Origin: an uncultured Pelagibacteraceae bacterium
GTDB lineage: Bacteria; Pseudomonadota; Alphaproteobacteria; Pelagibacterales; AG-422-B15
Assembly (NCBI GenBank): GCA_902564295.1
Contig: CACFAO010000003.1
Location: forward strand, 1-64,000
Length of the DNA: 64,000 nt
Direction of reading: 5' to 3'
Shown here: positions 53,201-61,779 of the stretch, piece by piece
Layout of the letters: every line of letters starts with the position of its first letter
Numbering within the stretch: position 1 is the stretch's first letter
Made by a program: the position numbers and the translations under genes
Notes under the pieces: generated by a model
Database searches by the model: none
The model's input: only the letters and a program-made list of their open reading frames with translations
Told to the model about the DNA's origin: nothing

Positions 53201-56200
53201 ATGATGGAGAAACTGTCGATGATGTATTTACGTATACGGTTAAAGACGACGATGATAAAAACTCAAGCACCGCAACGTTAACTATTTCTGTAACTGGAGC
53301 AAATGACCCAATTACCGCAGCTGATGATACAGATGGTGTTACGGCTGGGTCAACAATAACAAGAGATGAGGCATCAACCTTTGAGTTAGACCATGACGAT
53401 ACTGACCCTGACGGCGATGATGTGTCAGGTAACTTTACTATTACTGCTGTAACTCATTCATCAGGAACTCTTATAGTTGGTCAAGAATATACAACTTCTA
53501 AAGGTAGAATTACGATCGATTCAAACGGTTCGTATACATATATAGCCGATCAAAATGACTCTACAAGCTTAGCAAATCTTGCAACAACAGATGATATTTT
53601 TACTTATACAGTGAGAGATCACAGTGGGGGTGATACAGACACTGCAACACTTACAATTACAATTACAGGTTCAACTAATACCGCTCCTGTTGCTGATGAC
53701 CCTCTTGTAGATGGCAATCCTGCAACTGGATACATTACTGAAGATCAAATATTGACAGTTACGAATGGTTCCACAGGAGTTACCGGTCTCGACAGTAATA
53801 ATAATAACGAAAGTGGTGATAACACGGGGGACGTTTTAAATAATGATACCGATGCAGATGGTGATACACTTACTGTTTCTGAAATATCAGGTGGTTCTGT
53901 TGGTGCTGGTGGTGCCACAGGAACATACGGAACATTAACCATTCAAAGTGATGGTAGTTATGAATACAACGCAAATAATGCAAACTCGATAGCAAAAGAT
54001 ACTACTGCAACTGATGTTTTCACTTATACAGTCAGCGATGGCAATGGCGGAACGGATACTGCTAACATAACAATTACTATTTTAGGAGTAAATGACGCTC
54101 CAAGTGCAAGCAATGATACGAATGCTGTTGATGAAGATGCTACAGCAACAAAAACTGCTGGTACGGGAGTACTATCAAATGATAGTGATGCTGATACAGG
54201 TTCAAGCATGACGGTGACAGCAATTACCGGTGCATCAGCAGGCTCAGTTGGTGGATCAACAAATGGAACTTATGGTACTTTGACCCTTAATTCTGATGGT
54301 AGTTATTCTTATACTGCTGACAAAGCAGCTGCAGACCAATTGGCACACAACGCTACGGCAAATGACGTATTTACTTACACGGTCACAGATAACGAGGGCG
54401 CTACTGCCACTGCAACTTTGACTATTGTGGTAACCGGTAAGGGACCTGTTGGTTCAGCCGACACTGCTTCAGTCAATGAGAATGTTTTACTTGAAAAGAA
54501 TGAGGCAAGTGGAGTGTTAACAAACGACTCAGGTGGAGATACTGAGAATCAAATTGTAACTAATATTTCATCAAATGATACAAGCAATACAGGTACTGCA
54601 GGTCAAGGAGTCTTAGGAACTTATGGTACTTTAACTATTAATGCTAATGGCAGTTATTCGTATACACCGAATACAGCTGCTGCGGAAGCTTTAGATAAAG
54701 ATGATGTTGTCACTGAAGTCTTTACCTACACGGTAAAAGATGACAATGGCGTTAACTCAAGTACTGCTACTCTCACATTTACCATAACTGGAGTGAATGA
54801 TGCAATTGTAGCAGTTGACGATACAGATAGTGTTGATGAGGACGGTACAGTTACAAGACTAATCAGTGACGATCAAGAACTAGATCATGATGATACCGAT
54901 GTTGATACAGATGATGTAAGCGGTAGTCTTACAATTACAGACATAAGAACTGGTCCAAAAGATGGAACTGGAACTGATGGGACAGTAGGTGTGGCGCTAA
55001 CTGGTGAATTTGGAACACTGACAGTTAATGCAAATGGTTCATACACCTATGCTGCTGATCAGGATAAATCAGATCAATTGGTCACAAACCAAACCGGAAC
55101 TGATACATTTACATACACAGTAAGTGATGGCAATGAAACTTCAACGGCCGAACTTTCATTCACAGTTACAGGTATCAATGATAATGACCCAGTAGCAGTA
55201 GATGACACAGATACTGTTAAACGTGATTCATCAATCACCCGTGATAAAGATTCAACGCTTGCAATTAACGCAGATGATACTGACGCTGATGGAGAGACTC
55301 TAACCATTTCTGCAGTTCGAACTGGTCAAGTTGAGGGTGGAGGTAAAGGAGGTCCCGCTAAAGTTGGCACTACCTTGAAGGGAACCTATGGTACTTTAAC
55401 TCTAAATGCTGATGGAAGTTATACTTATGCTGCGGATCAGGATGCAGCTAATGTTCTTAAAAGAGGCGATAGTGCTATTGATTATTTCAACTATACTGTA
55501 ACTGACGGCGAAAGAACAGACACGGGAGTGATTGCATTCACAGTTGAAGGTATCAGTGACCCACCAGAACCTGTTGATGATACTTTAGAAATCGGTGCAG
55601 GTGCACAAACAGAAAAAGATGCTTCTGAAGGAGTGCTTAAAAATGATACCGACCCTGACGGAGATACTTTAACTGTCGATACAATTAGAACTGGCCGTGA
55701 AAATAAAACAGGGACATCAGGTACCATTGGTACAGCCTTACCTGGAAGTTATGGTAGTTTAACGATGAACGCTGATGGTAGCTATAGCTATACTGCCGAT
55801 AACGCTAAAGCATTAAATCCTGGGGAAACAGCTACAGAGTACTTTACATATACAGCTAATGACACGGACACTTCAGTTGCAGCTGAAATTGCAATTACTG
55901 TTACGGGTAAAAACGATCCACCTGAAGTCTTATACCCTATAGATGATCCCATTGTCTTCACAGGCCAAACAATCAATATCAGACATAAGCAAATTTTTGA
56001 TGATCCAGATCGAGGCGCATTTGATATTACTGAATATAAAATAATTGATGAAGAAACAGAGGCAGAAACAAGTCTTCCAGATGGCCTTAGATTAAAGCAA
56101 AATAAATTAACTGGAAGTATTAGTGAGCCAGGAACATACATAATCACAATCAGAGCAATAGATGGAGCAGGGCTTTACGCTGATTTCACGTTCACGATTA

Positions 56201-57297
56201 CAGTAAGACCTGCACCAGGATATATAGGTGAAAAAGAAATAGTTGAAGAAGCTCCACAAAACTTTGACCCATTAATAATTAAACCAAAAAAAGATTACTT
56301 GGCAGCTATTAAAGAAATAATTAATGAAGGATCTTCAATTGATAGTGATGACGGCTTTACACTTGATACAGTATCAATTGCCGATACTGCATCTCTTTCA
56401 AGACCTCTAAAATTTAATGGCGGTTTAAGATTGATGGATGCGGTTGCAAATGAAGTTTCTGGAGATACAGACTCAGATCTAAAAGTCGGTGTCAAATTAA
56501 ATGACGATAATCAAAAAAATGTTGAATTGTATTCAGGCCAGCTCTCAAACGGTGAGGCATTGCCTGAATGGATAAAAGTAAACCCTGAAACAGGCGAAAC
56601 AACTGCAGACATGCCTGAAGGTGTTGAAGCAGTTGAAGTTCAATTAGTTGCTCTTGATAAGGATGGAAATACCAGAGATATTAATATTGTTTTAGATAAA
56701 GCTAAAATTAAAGGTGACCAAGACTTTGCAAGGGGAGCAATTGATCAGGCAAGAGTTGTTGTCGATAATGATGCAAATGTAAATTTGATTAGAGATAACA
56801 ATAGTTCATCTAATAATACTGAAAATAACAATTTAAATGCACAGACAGACTTTGATGGCACAATGAAGTTAAGCGGTCTTCAAATGGATGCGGGCCAATA
56901 CACAATAGATGTAATAGATGATAATCAGTCAAATGTAAAATTGTATAAAGCAGAGCTTAAAGGTGGTGGGGCATTGCCTGATTGGATTACAATCGATCCT
57001 GAGACTGGAAAAATTGCAGCCGATCCCTCAAAAGGTCGAACTGGCTCCGCAGCTCCTGCATTCTTAATAGAAAGCCTCCAAGTTCTCGAACTAAAAATTA
57101 TTGCTGAAGATGAAGATGGAAAAGAAAGAGTTATTGAAGTTGAGATTGATCTAAATGAAATAACAGAAACTGAGTCCGATAGTGAAAATTCAGAAACAAA
57201 TGACGAAATTTCCTTCATTCCACTTGATGAACAATTAAAGCTTCATGCTAAAGCAGCAGATAGCTATGGCGAAAAGATTGTATCTCTAGTAAGTTAA
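50275..57297 (+). CDS. Giant VCBS-repeat adhesin with a LEPR-type N-terminus and DUF4347 domain
   Basis: 2340 residues, no Sec signal peptide and no membrane helix. The first 20 residues, [20 protein letters not shown], contain the LEPR-type motif ([10 protein letters not shown], residues 9-18) seen at the start of giant bacterial surface proteins. A DUF4347 domain follows (about residues 70-225, with [16 protein letters not shown] and [14 protein letters not shown]). A beta-rich part of unknown type runs to residue 420, then twelve VCBS/cadherin-like repeats of about 100-130 residues (420-1884), each with [16 protein letters not shown]-like and [10 protein letters not shown]-like strands. 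A He_PIG/cadherin-like Ig domain (1885-1979) and two further modules (about 2069-2145, 2196-2295) end the protein. There are no GGxGxD (RTX) repeats. It likely works as a surface adhesin exported by the genes that follow 11 bp later. Confidence 0.9.
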   Translation: MTKKLIQALEPRMMLDGAAVATAIDTIDDLSNLNKTDLDKKSKENNFKTDQDTKLPFVNRESTNQNARTKQFVFIDSAVDDIEVLIKSFDNNTEVYVIQSEQDGFAEIENILSSKSDIDALHIIGHGSVGQIAFGTAVLNSDTLDTYRDTLKTIGLSLTKQGDILFYGCNVAADLNGEVFIKQLADITQSDIAASNDITGQGGDWDLEKHVGIVETQNISVINYKHSLSNDVTAVQNAVEIHGATNLKAGGGNFSGNKNGQQDSSDRWIITQEKANVTTGSTLTFDVGVAVNSWDPDTDGPVNVYMVYLNDEINRRGSSDRGIVDFTYEILGVFTIPDNTIFMSGYTDKGSSAYPSSSAQKVGKRDFEYSGGAPGSLTSGSDGWLVSNSNKRITLSADNGEKGDFIRVVTRAAQDDPVVANNDSGYINEGSTLSVSNGASANDSTPDTSGEHTGDVLLNDTGGVASLYVSAITGGSLGSAVSGTYGQLTLYSNGSYSYNANNAEALDAGDIVTDSFTYTADDGTTDNNATITITVKGVNDAPVGTADTGSVNEDKQLTVSAGSGVLTNDTDVDASSSLTVSAVQGQASNVNSNVTGTYGTLNLDADGSYTYIADQSAADAIVAGQTATDTFAYTVSDTMATSTVNLVITVTGVGPGAVNDTDTVAENGALDRNEAAGVLANDDDNAAKDSENLIVTEISSDSTGNSGNATQGVLGTYGTLTVAADGSYTYTANTAAAEALAAGDNSQTDVFTYKMKDDNGVNEDTATLTITIQGQDDDPVASADTGTASEDGPQVSVIAAAGVLANDTDVDAGENLFVSAVGGNALNVGGDVTGSLGTLNLDADGSYTYIADQAGADAITAGQTATDTFNYTLSDGEGDTSTVNLVITVTGKGPEGVADTATVTENSTVEKNNAATNGVLANDDDNASFDQESLAVTAITGASAGTVGGTTAGTHGTLTMNQDGTYSYAATNDALDDGETVDDVFTYTVKDDDDKNSSTATLTISVTGANDPITAADDTDGVTAGSTITRDEASTFELDHDDTDPDGDDVSGNFTITAVTHSSGTLIVGQEYTTSKGRITIDSNGSYTYIADQNDSTSLANLATTDDIFTYTVRDHSGGDTDTATLTITITGSTNTAPVADDPLVDGNPATGYITEDQILTVTNGSTGVTGLDSNNNNESGDNTGDVLNNDTDADGDTLTVSEISGGSVGAGGATGTYGTLTIQSDGSYEYNANNANSIAKDTTATDVFTYTVSDGNGGTDTANITITILGVNDAPSASNDTNAVDEDATATKTAGTGVLSNDSDADTGSSMTVTAITGASAGSVGGSTNGTYGTLTLNSDGSYSYTADKAAADQLAHNATANDVFTYTVTDNEGATATATLTIVVTGKGPVGSADTASVNENVLLEKNEASGVLTNDSGGDTENQIVTNISSNDTSNTGTAGQGVLGTYGTLTINANGSYSYTPNTAAAEALDKDDVVTEVFTYTVKDDNGVNSSTATLTFTITGVNDAIVAVDDTDSVDEDGTVTRLISDDQELDHDDTDVDTDDVSGSLTITDIRTGPKDGTGTDGTVGVALTGEFGTLTVNANGSYTYAADQDKSDQLVTNQTGTDTFTYTVSDGNETSTAELSFTVTGINDNDPVAVDDTDTVKRDSSITRDKDSTLAINADDTDADGETLTISAVRTGQVEGGGKGGPAKVGTTLKGTYGTLTLNADGSYTYAADQDAANVLKRGDSAIDYFNYTVTDGERTDTGVIAFTVEGISDPPEPVDDTLEIGAGAQTEKDASEGVLKNDTDPDGDTLTVDTIRTGRENKTGTSGTIGTALPGSYGSLTMNADGSYSYTADNAKALNPGETATEYFTYTANDTDTSVAAEIAITVTGKNDPPEVLYPIDDPIVFTGQTINIRHKQIFDDPDRGAFDITEYKIIDEETEAETSLPDGLRLKQNKLTGSISEPGTYIITIRAIDGAGLYADFTFTITVRPAPGYIGEKEIVEEAPQNFDPLIIKPKKDYLAAIKEIINEGSSIDSDDGFTLDTVSIADTASLSRPLKFNGGLRLMDAVANEVSGDTDSDLKVGVKLNDDNQKNVELYSGQLSNGEALPEWIKVNPETGETTADMPEGVEAVEVQLVALDKDGNTRDINIVLDKAKIKGDQDFARGAIDQARVVVDNDANVNLIRDNNSSSNNTENNNLNAQTDFDGTMKLSGLQMDAGQYTIDVIDDNQSNVKLYKAELKGGGALPDWITIDPETGKIAADPSKGRTGSAAPAFLIESLQVLELKIIAEDEDGKERVIEVEIDLNEITETESDSENSETNDEISFIPLDEQLKLHAKAADSYGEKIVSLVS

Positions 57298-57308
57298 TAA
57301 ATACCTTT

Positions 57309-58028
57309 ATGAACAAAATTGTAACATTTGCGGTAACAGCGTGCTGCATATTATTGCCTTATAATTTGTCAGCAGAAGAATATTCCACACGTGTTTTAGT
57401 AACTGCAACAGAAGAGGCAACACTCTCAAGTGAACTTGCTGCAAAAGTTGAGTCAATTCCAATTGATGAAGGATCTAAATTTAAAGAGTCTGATATTTTA
57501 ATTAAATTTGATTGTTCATTTTTTGAAGAACAAAGAAAAGTTGTTGAAGCGCAATTAGAGAGCGCAAGAGTAACTCTAAAGAGCAATCAAGACCTTGCAT
57601 TAATGAGATCCATTGGTGAATATGAGGTTCAGTTATCAGAAATCGATGTAAAGCGTGCAGAAGCTGAATTACAGATTGCTAAACTCAATACAGATCGGTG
57701 CATAATTAAAGCCCCATATGATGGCAAAGTTTCTAAAGTTTTTGTAAACGAGTTTGAAAGCATTGAAAGGCAACAGCCATTAGTTGAAATCATTGGTTCT
57801 GGCATTCTTGAGGCCAAATTGATTGTTTCGAGCAAATGGCTAGCTTGGATTGATGAGGGTTATCCAATGAAAATCAGCATTGATGAAAATGGGCAAACAT
57901 ATAACGCCAAAATTCATACTATCGGCGTTGATATTGATCCCGTCAGCCAAACCATCGACATTACTGCAAAATTTGATGAAAATTATGATACATTACTGCC
58001 AGGCATGAGTGGGACAGCAACGTTTTGA
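57309..58028 (+). CDS. Periplasmic membrane-fusion (HlyD/RND-adaptor-like) protein
   Basis: 239 residues with a cleavable signal peptide (MNKIVTFAVTACCILLP then YNLSAEE). The barrel-sandwich halves are visible: ATEEATLSSELAAKVESIPI and, after a short helical hairpin (VVEAQLESARVTLKSNQDL), KAPYDGKVSKVFV. A beta-barrel domain follows, ending GMSGTATF. It resembles the periplasmic adaptors of RND and type I exporters but is smaller. It probably links the M50/GAF-type fusion proteins with the TolC-like outer-membrane protein. It is separated from the adhesin by 11 bases and overlaps the next gene by 4, so the operon is tight. Confidence 0.82.
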   Translation: MNKIVTFAVTACCILLPYNLSAEEYSTRVLVTATEEATLSSELAAKVESIPIDEGSKFKESDILIKFDCSFFEEQRKVVEAQLESARVTLKSNQDLALMRSIGEYEVQLSEIDVKRAEAELQIAKLNTDRCIIKAPYDGKVSKVFVNEFESIERQQPLVEIIGSGILEAKLIVSSKWLAWIDEGYPMKISIDENGQTYNAKIHTIGVDIDPVSQTIDITAKFDENYDTLLPGMSGTATF

Positions 58029-59362
58029 ATGATAATACTTCAATAAAAATAGCAAGATTAATTACTCTTGAGAAAAAATTTCGGACAGCAGAAAACTTAT
58101 CCGAACTCGGATTCGTCTGTGCAAATGAGTTAAGAAGTGTTGTTGATTATAATTTTTTATTTTTTCTTACAAAGTCTGCTACAGGTCGACAGAATGTACA
58201 AACGATCTCTGATATTTCAGTCGTTGATAGAACAGCGCCGACAGTCACGTTTGTTGAAAGATTAATAAATAAAAAGAAGGTTGAAACGGGAGTCTTTTCA
58301 GAAGTTTCAATAAGTGATTTAAGAGAAGATGGTTCAAATTTAGACTTACCTGAAAATTTTCCAAACGAGTTAATGGTTGTTCCATTAATTTCAAGAACAA
58401 AGGGTGATTTAGGTTCTCTAGTTATTGTACGATCTGTTAAAGTTTCAAATACAGAAAAAGAACTGCTGCAGCACATCGCAGAAACATTCAGCCATGCATT
58501 GGACTCATTTTTATCAAGAGGATCGATTTTATCCTTTTTTGTTAGAATCTTCTCAGGTTGGCTAAAGTGGCTAATATTATCAGCAATTACATTTGCAATG
58601 TTTATACCAATTAATATTTCTGCTGTTGCGCCAGTTGAAGTGATTGCTAAAAATCCGTCAGTTGTCACATCGCCAGTGAATGGTGTAGTGAAAAAAGTAT
58701 TAGTTAACACAAATGATGCTGTTGATATTGGTATGGAGCTTGTAAAATTAGACGATCTCAATTTTAAATCTCAATACGAAATAAACTTACAAGAATTAGA
58801 AGTTGCTGAAGCAGAATTGCTTAGAGCTAAACAATCCTCATTTACAAACGATGAGGCAAAAGCAAAGCTGGTTGAACTATCAACTGAAGTTGCGTTGAAG
58901 AAAAAGCAAGTTGCTTATGCCGAGGAACAATTAAAATATTCTGTCATAAAAGCGGAGGTTTCGGGAGTTGCTGTTGTTGAAGATTTTATTGATTGGCAAG
59001 GTCGTCCTGTAAATATAGGTGAAAAGATATTAACGATTGCCAATTCAAATGATATTGAGTTTTTAATCTACTTACCAACTAAAGACTCACTTTTTATTGA
59101 AAAATCAGCAAGAGTTAAGGTGTTTTTGGACAGTAGCCCACTAAGCTCAATTGATGGTAAAATATTAAGAACTTCTTACAAACCTGAATTAACAGCTGAG
59201 AATATTTTAGCTTATAAAATATACGCGAGCCTCGAGGATAATATTGAGCCGCCGCGTATTGGATTACGAGGGTCAGCAAAAATTTATGGAGATCGGACAT
59301 CTCTTTTTTATTATATCTTTAGAGTTCCAATCAATATCAGCAGACAGTTTTTAGGAATATAA
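58025..59362 (+). CDS. Membrane-fusion protein with N-terminal GAF-like domain
   Basis: 445 residues. The start is probably TTG 58025, which overlaps the previous stop; the nearby ATG at 58029 is out of frame and stops at once. Residues about 10-165 resemble a GAF domain (LITLEKKFRTAENLSELGFV, then PNELMVVPLISRTKGDLGSL, then VKVSNTEKELLQHIAETF) and should be cytoplasmic. A membrane helix (about 178-200) is followed by an HlyD-like region: biotinyl-lipoyl half SVVTSPVNGVVKKVLV, coiled-coil hairpin, and second half EVSGVAVVEDFIDWQGRPVN. A GAF-like sensor attached to an export adaptor is unusual. It is followed directly by the M50 fusion gene. Confidence 0.8.
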   Translation: MNDNTSIKIARLITLEKKFRTAENLSELGFVCANELRSVVDYNFLFFLTKSATGRQNVQTISDISVVDRTAPTVTFVERLINKKKVETGVFSEVSISDLREDGSNLDLPENFPNELMVVPLISRTKGDLGSLVIVRSVKVSNTEKELLQHIAETFSHALDSFLSRGSILSFFVRIFSGWLKWLILSAITFAMFIPINISAVAPVEVIAKNPSVVTSPVNGVVKKVLVNTNDAVDIGMELVKLDDLNFKSQYEINLQELEVAEAELLRAKQSSFTNDEAKAKLVELSTEVALKKKQVAYAEEQLKYSVIKAEVSGVAVVEDFIDWQGRPVNIGEKILTIANSNDIEFLIYLPTKDSLFIEKSARVKVFLDSSPLSSIDGKILRTSYKPELTAENILAYKIYASLEDNIEPPRIGLRGSAKIYGDRTSLFYYIFRVPINISRQFLGI

Positions 59363-61471
59363 ATGATTGTACCGTCTATCCGACAAGATTTGAAACTCAG
59401 TGAGGGACCAAAGAAAGAAGACGGATCAGCATCGTGGCTTCTTTATGACTCATTAAGGAATAAATACTTTTCAATAAACAAAAAAGCATTTGATCTCCTT
59501 AAAAATTGGTCAAGTGGAATTGAGACGACAGAATTTATTGAAAAAATAAAAAAAAGTAATCTTTCTATCACACAAGAAGAAATTGAAGAATTTATCAGTT
59601 TTCTAAACCTCAATAATTTAACTATTAAAAAAACAGGTGATGAAGTGAAATCTTTAGTTGTTCAAAAAGAGAAACTTAACAAGCATTGGCTGTTAAAAAT
59701 TATTCATAATTATTTATTCTTTAAAATCCCTTTGTTCAAACCAGGAAATGGTCTTGAAAACAGTTTGCCTTTTGTATTGTTTCTTGGATCGCAAACTAGC
59801 AGACTTATAATCTATATTCTCGGGATTATTGGTATTTTTTTAACAATCCAAAATTATGAAACATTTTTAACAACATTTTCCTATTTCTTTAATGTTAATG
59901 GATTGATTTTGTTTGGCATAACGATTGTCTTTGTAAAAGCCTTGCACGAACTTGGGCATGCTTATGTTGCCACTTATTATAAATGCAAAGTTTCTTCAAT
60001 TGGTCTTGCAATGCTGGTTTTTTTTCCCTTCTTGTACACAGATACAACCGATGCTTATAAATTAACTGATCATCGAAAACGCTTACTGATTAATTTTGCT
60101 GGCATGCTGACAGAATTGCATCTTGCCCTTCTCGCTACATTTGTTTGGGCTGTAAGCCCTGAAGGCGTTATCAAAAGTGCTTCATTTTTTATTGCGACTT
60201 CAAGCTGGATATCATCACTTCTTATTAATATTAGCCCGTTTATGAGATTTGACGGTTACTATGTGCTCTCGGATTTTCTTAAAGCGGAAAATCTTCAACC
60301 GCGCTCTTTTGCTTTAGGTCGATGGCAGATTAGAGAATGGATCTTTGGATTTAAATTCCAACCACCGGAGCAACTCATGAGTCAAAGACGGTGGACTTTC
60401 ATTATTTACGCTTGGATGACATGGATATATCGCTTCTTCATATTTATTGGAATTGCCTTATTAGTTTATTATTTAACATTCAAAATTCTTGGTATCATTC
60501 TGTTCATAATTGAGATTGTTTGGTTCATTTTACTACCAATTTGGAGAGAAATTAAACAGTGGTGGGGACTTAGAAGGTACATGCGTTTTAATTGGACTTC
60601 TTTAAGATCAATTATTATTTTCTCAGTATTTTTGGCAGCAATGTTGGTACCATGGCGAAGTTCACTCAGTCTTCCAGCGGTGATTGATCGAGGTGAAGTA
60701 GTCGATATCTATCCAACAGAAGATTCAGAGATAAAAGAGATTTTTGTTATCTCAGATCAACAAGTCGAAAAAGGTGATTTATTAATAACAATGATGAGCC
60801 CATCTCTATCAAATAAAGTTGATAAAGCAATTGAGCGCGTGAAGATGATACAACAAAAACTAGACCGTCGAATTGGATCAGAGGCTGATATGAAAAACCT
60901 CATGGTATTAGAAAACCAATTAAAAGTAGAATTTGAAATTCTTAAAAGTCTCAAAGAGGAAAATGAAAATCTATCCATTTATGCACCAATGGGTGGGGTG
61001 ATAAAAGATCTTAAGTATTTAAATAATGGACAGTGGGTGAATATAAAAGAAAAATTATTTTCTATTGTTCAATTCAATGACACAAAAGTTGTTGCATTCA
61101 TTAGCGAAAATGATTTGTATAAACTTGAAGATAATACTAGTGGTTATTTTGTGCCAAAAAATAATGAATTTGATGAAGCAGAAGTTGTCTTGGTTTCACA
61201 AAATAATACATCGACAGAAGAACTTCCTTACTTATCATTAGTATCTACTTATGGTGGATCAATTGCATCTCGTGAAGTGAAGGGAGATGGAAAAATTATT
61301 TATCGACCAGAAGAAGCATTATATCAGCTTAATTTTTCTACAAGTACAGAAGTTGAGACTGTTCAATGGCAAACAGCAGGAAAAGTAAAAATTCAAACTG
61401 AAAACTATAATATTTTTCAAAATCTATTTAATTTGGTTTCATCAACATTAATTAGAGAAAGTGGATTTTAG
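59363..61471 (+). CDS. PqqD-like / M50 metallopeptidase / HlyD-like fusion protein
   Basis: 702 residues. Residues about 18-90 resemble a PqqD domain (RNKYFSINKKAFDLLKNW, then TEFIEKIKKS), a winged-helix fold that binds leader peptides. Membrane helices follow. The M50 zinc site is His195-Glu-Leu-Gly-His199 (ALHELGHAYVATYY), and the second motif is PFMRFDGYYVLSDF with Asp297 as the third ligand. After further helices comes a periplasmic adaptor: VIDRGEVVDIYPTEDSEIKE, a coiled-coil hairpin, then YAPMGGVIKDLKY and a beta-barrel end. The ATG directly follows the previous stop. The C-terminus SSTLIRESGF is duplicated in diverged form 307 bp downstream. It probably drives or gates adhesin export (inference). 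Confidence 0.82.
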   Translation: MIVPSIRQDLKLSEGPKKEDGSASWLLYDSLRNKYFSINKKAFDLLKNWSSGIETTEFIEKIKKSNLSITQEEIEEFISFLNLNNLTIKKTGDEVKSLVVQKEKLNKHWLLKIIHNYLFFKIPLFKPGNGLENSLPFVLFLGSQTSRLIIYILGIIGIFLTIQNYETFLTTFSYFFNVNGLILFGITIVFVKALHELGHAYVATYYKCKVSSIGLAMLVFFPFLYTDTTDAYKLTDHRKRLLINFAGMLTELHLALLATFVWAVSPEGVIKSASFFIATSSWISSLLINISPFMRFDGYYVLSDFLKAENLQPRSFALGRWQIREWIFGFKFQPPEQLMSQRRWTFIIYAWMTWIYRFFIFIGIALLVYYLTFKILGIILFIIEIVWFILLPIWREIKQWWGLRRYMRFNWTSLRSIIIFSVFLAAMLVPWRSSLSLPAVIDRGEVVDIYPTEDSEIKEIFVISDQQVEKGDLLITMMSPSLSNKVDKAIERVKMIQQKLDRRIGSEADMKNLMVLENQLKVEFEILKSLKEENENLSIYAPMGGVIKDLKYLNNGQWVNIKEKLFSIVQFNDTKVVAFISENDLYKLEDNTSGYFVPKNNEFDEAEVVLVSQNNTSTEELPYLSLVSTYGGSIASREVKGDGKIIYRPEEALYQLNFSTSTEVETVQWQTAGKVKIQTENYNIFQNLFNLVSSTLIRESGF

Positions 61472-61472
61472 T
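61457..61472. repeat. Left copy of a 16-bp direct repeat (M50 gene 3' end)
   Basis: GAAAGTGGATTTTAGT covers the last four codons and the stop of the M50 fusion gene and one base beyond, the terminal A of the tRNA-like 3' CCA on the other strand. An exact copy lies at 61764-61779, 307 bp away. The arrangement resembles an att core at a gene 3' end. Confidence 0.8.
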
Positions 61473-61545
61473 GGTGCCCCTAGCTGGTTACGCTCCAGCG
61501 GCTGATCATTACCAATGACCTGCTTTACTATTAAGCGATAGGGGC
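61472..61545 (-). tRNA. tRNA-Thr-like gene (anticodon GGT) with encoded CCA and non-canonical loops
   Basis: Read on the minus strand from 61545 down to 61472, 74 bases fold into a complete cloverleaf: acceptor GCCCCTA with TAGGGGC (7 bp, all Watson-Crick), D stem GCTT with AAGC, anticodon stem GGTCA with TGATC (one G-U pair) around loop TTGGTAA (anticodon GGT), T stem GCTGG with CCAGC, then A73 and encoded CCA. T8, A14, A21, A26, T33, A37, C56 and C61 follow the tRNA pattern. However, the D loop AATAGTA lacks the GG pair and the T loop AGCGTAA replaces TTCRA; A54 and T58 are swapped relative to the usual pair. G1-C72, C2-G71 and G35, U36 match known threonine identity elements. The 3' end abuts the M50 stop codon. 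Confidence 0.6.
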
Positions 61546-61596
61546 AAAGCATTGATATCAAACAGTAATATCGTTTATACAATGTTGAATTATTTT

Positions 61597-61626
61597 CTGT
61601 GTAGCAATAATGCAGCAGTTACACAG
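61597..61626. repeat. Short inverted repeat in the 307-bp segment
   Basis: CTGTGTA (61597-61603) and TACACAG (61620-61626) are exact inverted 7-mers with a 16-base centre. It lies upstream of the tRNA-like gene on the minus strand, so it might be an operator, a hairpin, or an element end. The rest of 61546-61712 is AT-rich with no ORF or other structure that I can support. Confidence 0.35.
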
Positions 61627-61712
61627 ACTGTAATTTCTAGCTTTTATGCATAATAACACATTTTTTTCATGATTGGATATGATTTAAGCCATTGATATAT
61701 ATGCATACATGA

Positions 61713-61778
61713 ATGAACACCTTACAAAACATATTTAATACTACTACCTCAATACTCATTCAGGAAAGTGGATTTTAG
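61713..61778 (+). pseudogene. Diverged duplicate of the M50 gene 3' end
   Basis: In frame from ATG 61713 the 21 codons read [21 protein letters not shown] and stop at TAG. This aligns with the C-terminus of the M50 fusion protein (N-I-F-Q-N-L-F-N-L-V-S-S-T-L-I-R-E-S-G-F) with 12 of 20 identical residues; the last 16 nucleotides are identical. Upstream of 61713 the similarity stops. It is best read as the displaced 3' end of an earlier version of the gene, ending in overlapping stop codons with the convergent ureG. Confidence 0.7.
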
Positions 61779-61779
61779 T
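61764..61779. repeat. Right copy of the 16-bp direct repeat
   Basis: GAAAGTGGATTTTAGT, identical to 61457-61472. It forms the end of the duplicated M50 tail, and its last five bases lie in the ureG 3' end. Together the two copies bracket the tRNA-like element and the spacer, as attL and attR would. Confidence 0.8.

Noticed and set aside
51351-56495. Many long minus-strand ORFs opposite the adhesin VCBS repeats
   Set aside because: They mirror the repeats, are serine/valine-rich with no start signals or homology, and arise because the repetitive coding sequence lacks antisense stops.
50275-57297. RTX (GGxGxD) nonapeptide repeats in the adhesin, which would indicate standard type I secretion
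   Set aside because: No glycine-aspartate nonapeptide runs are visible; the repeats are VCBS/cadherin-like.
58029-58046. ATG at 58029 as start of the GAF-like fusion protein
   Set aside because: It is out of frame with the long coding region and meets a stop codon after five codons; the in-frame TTG at 58025 fits better.
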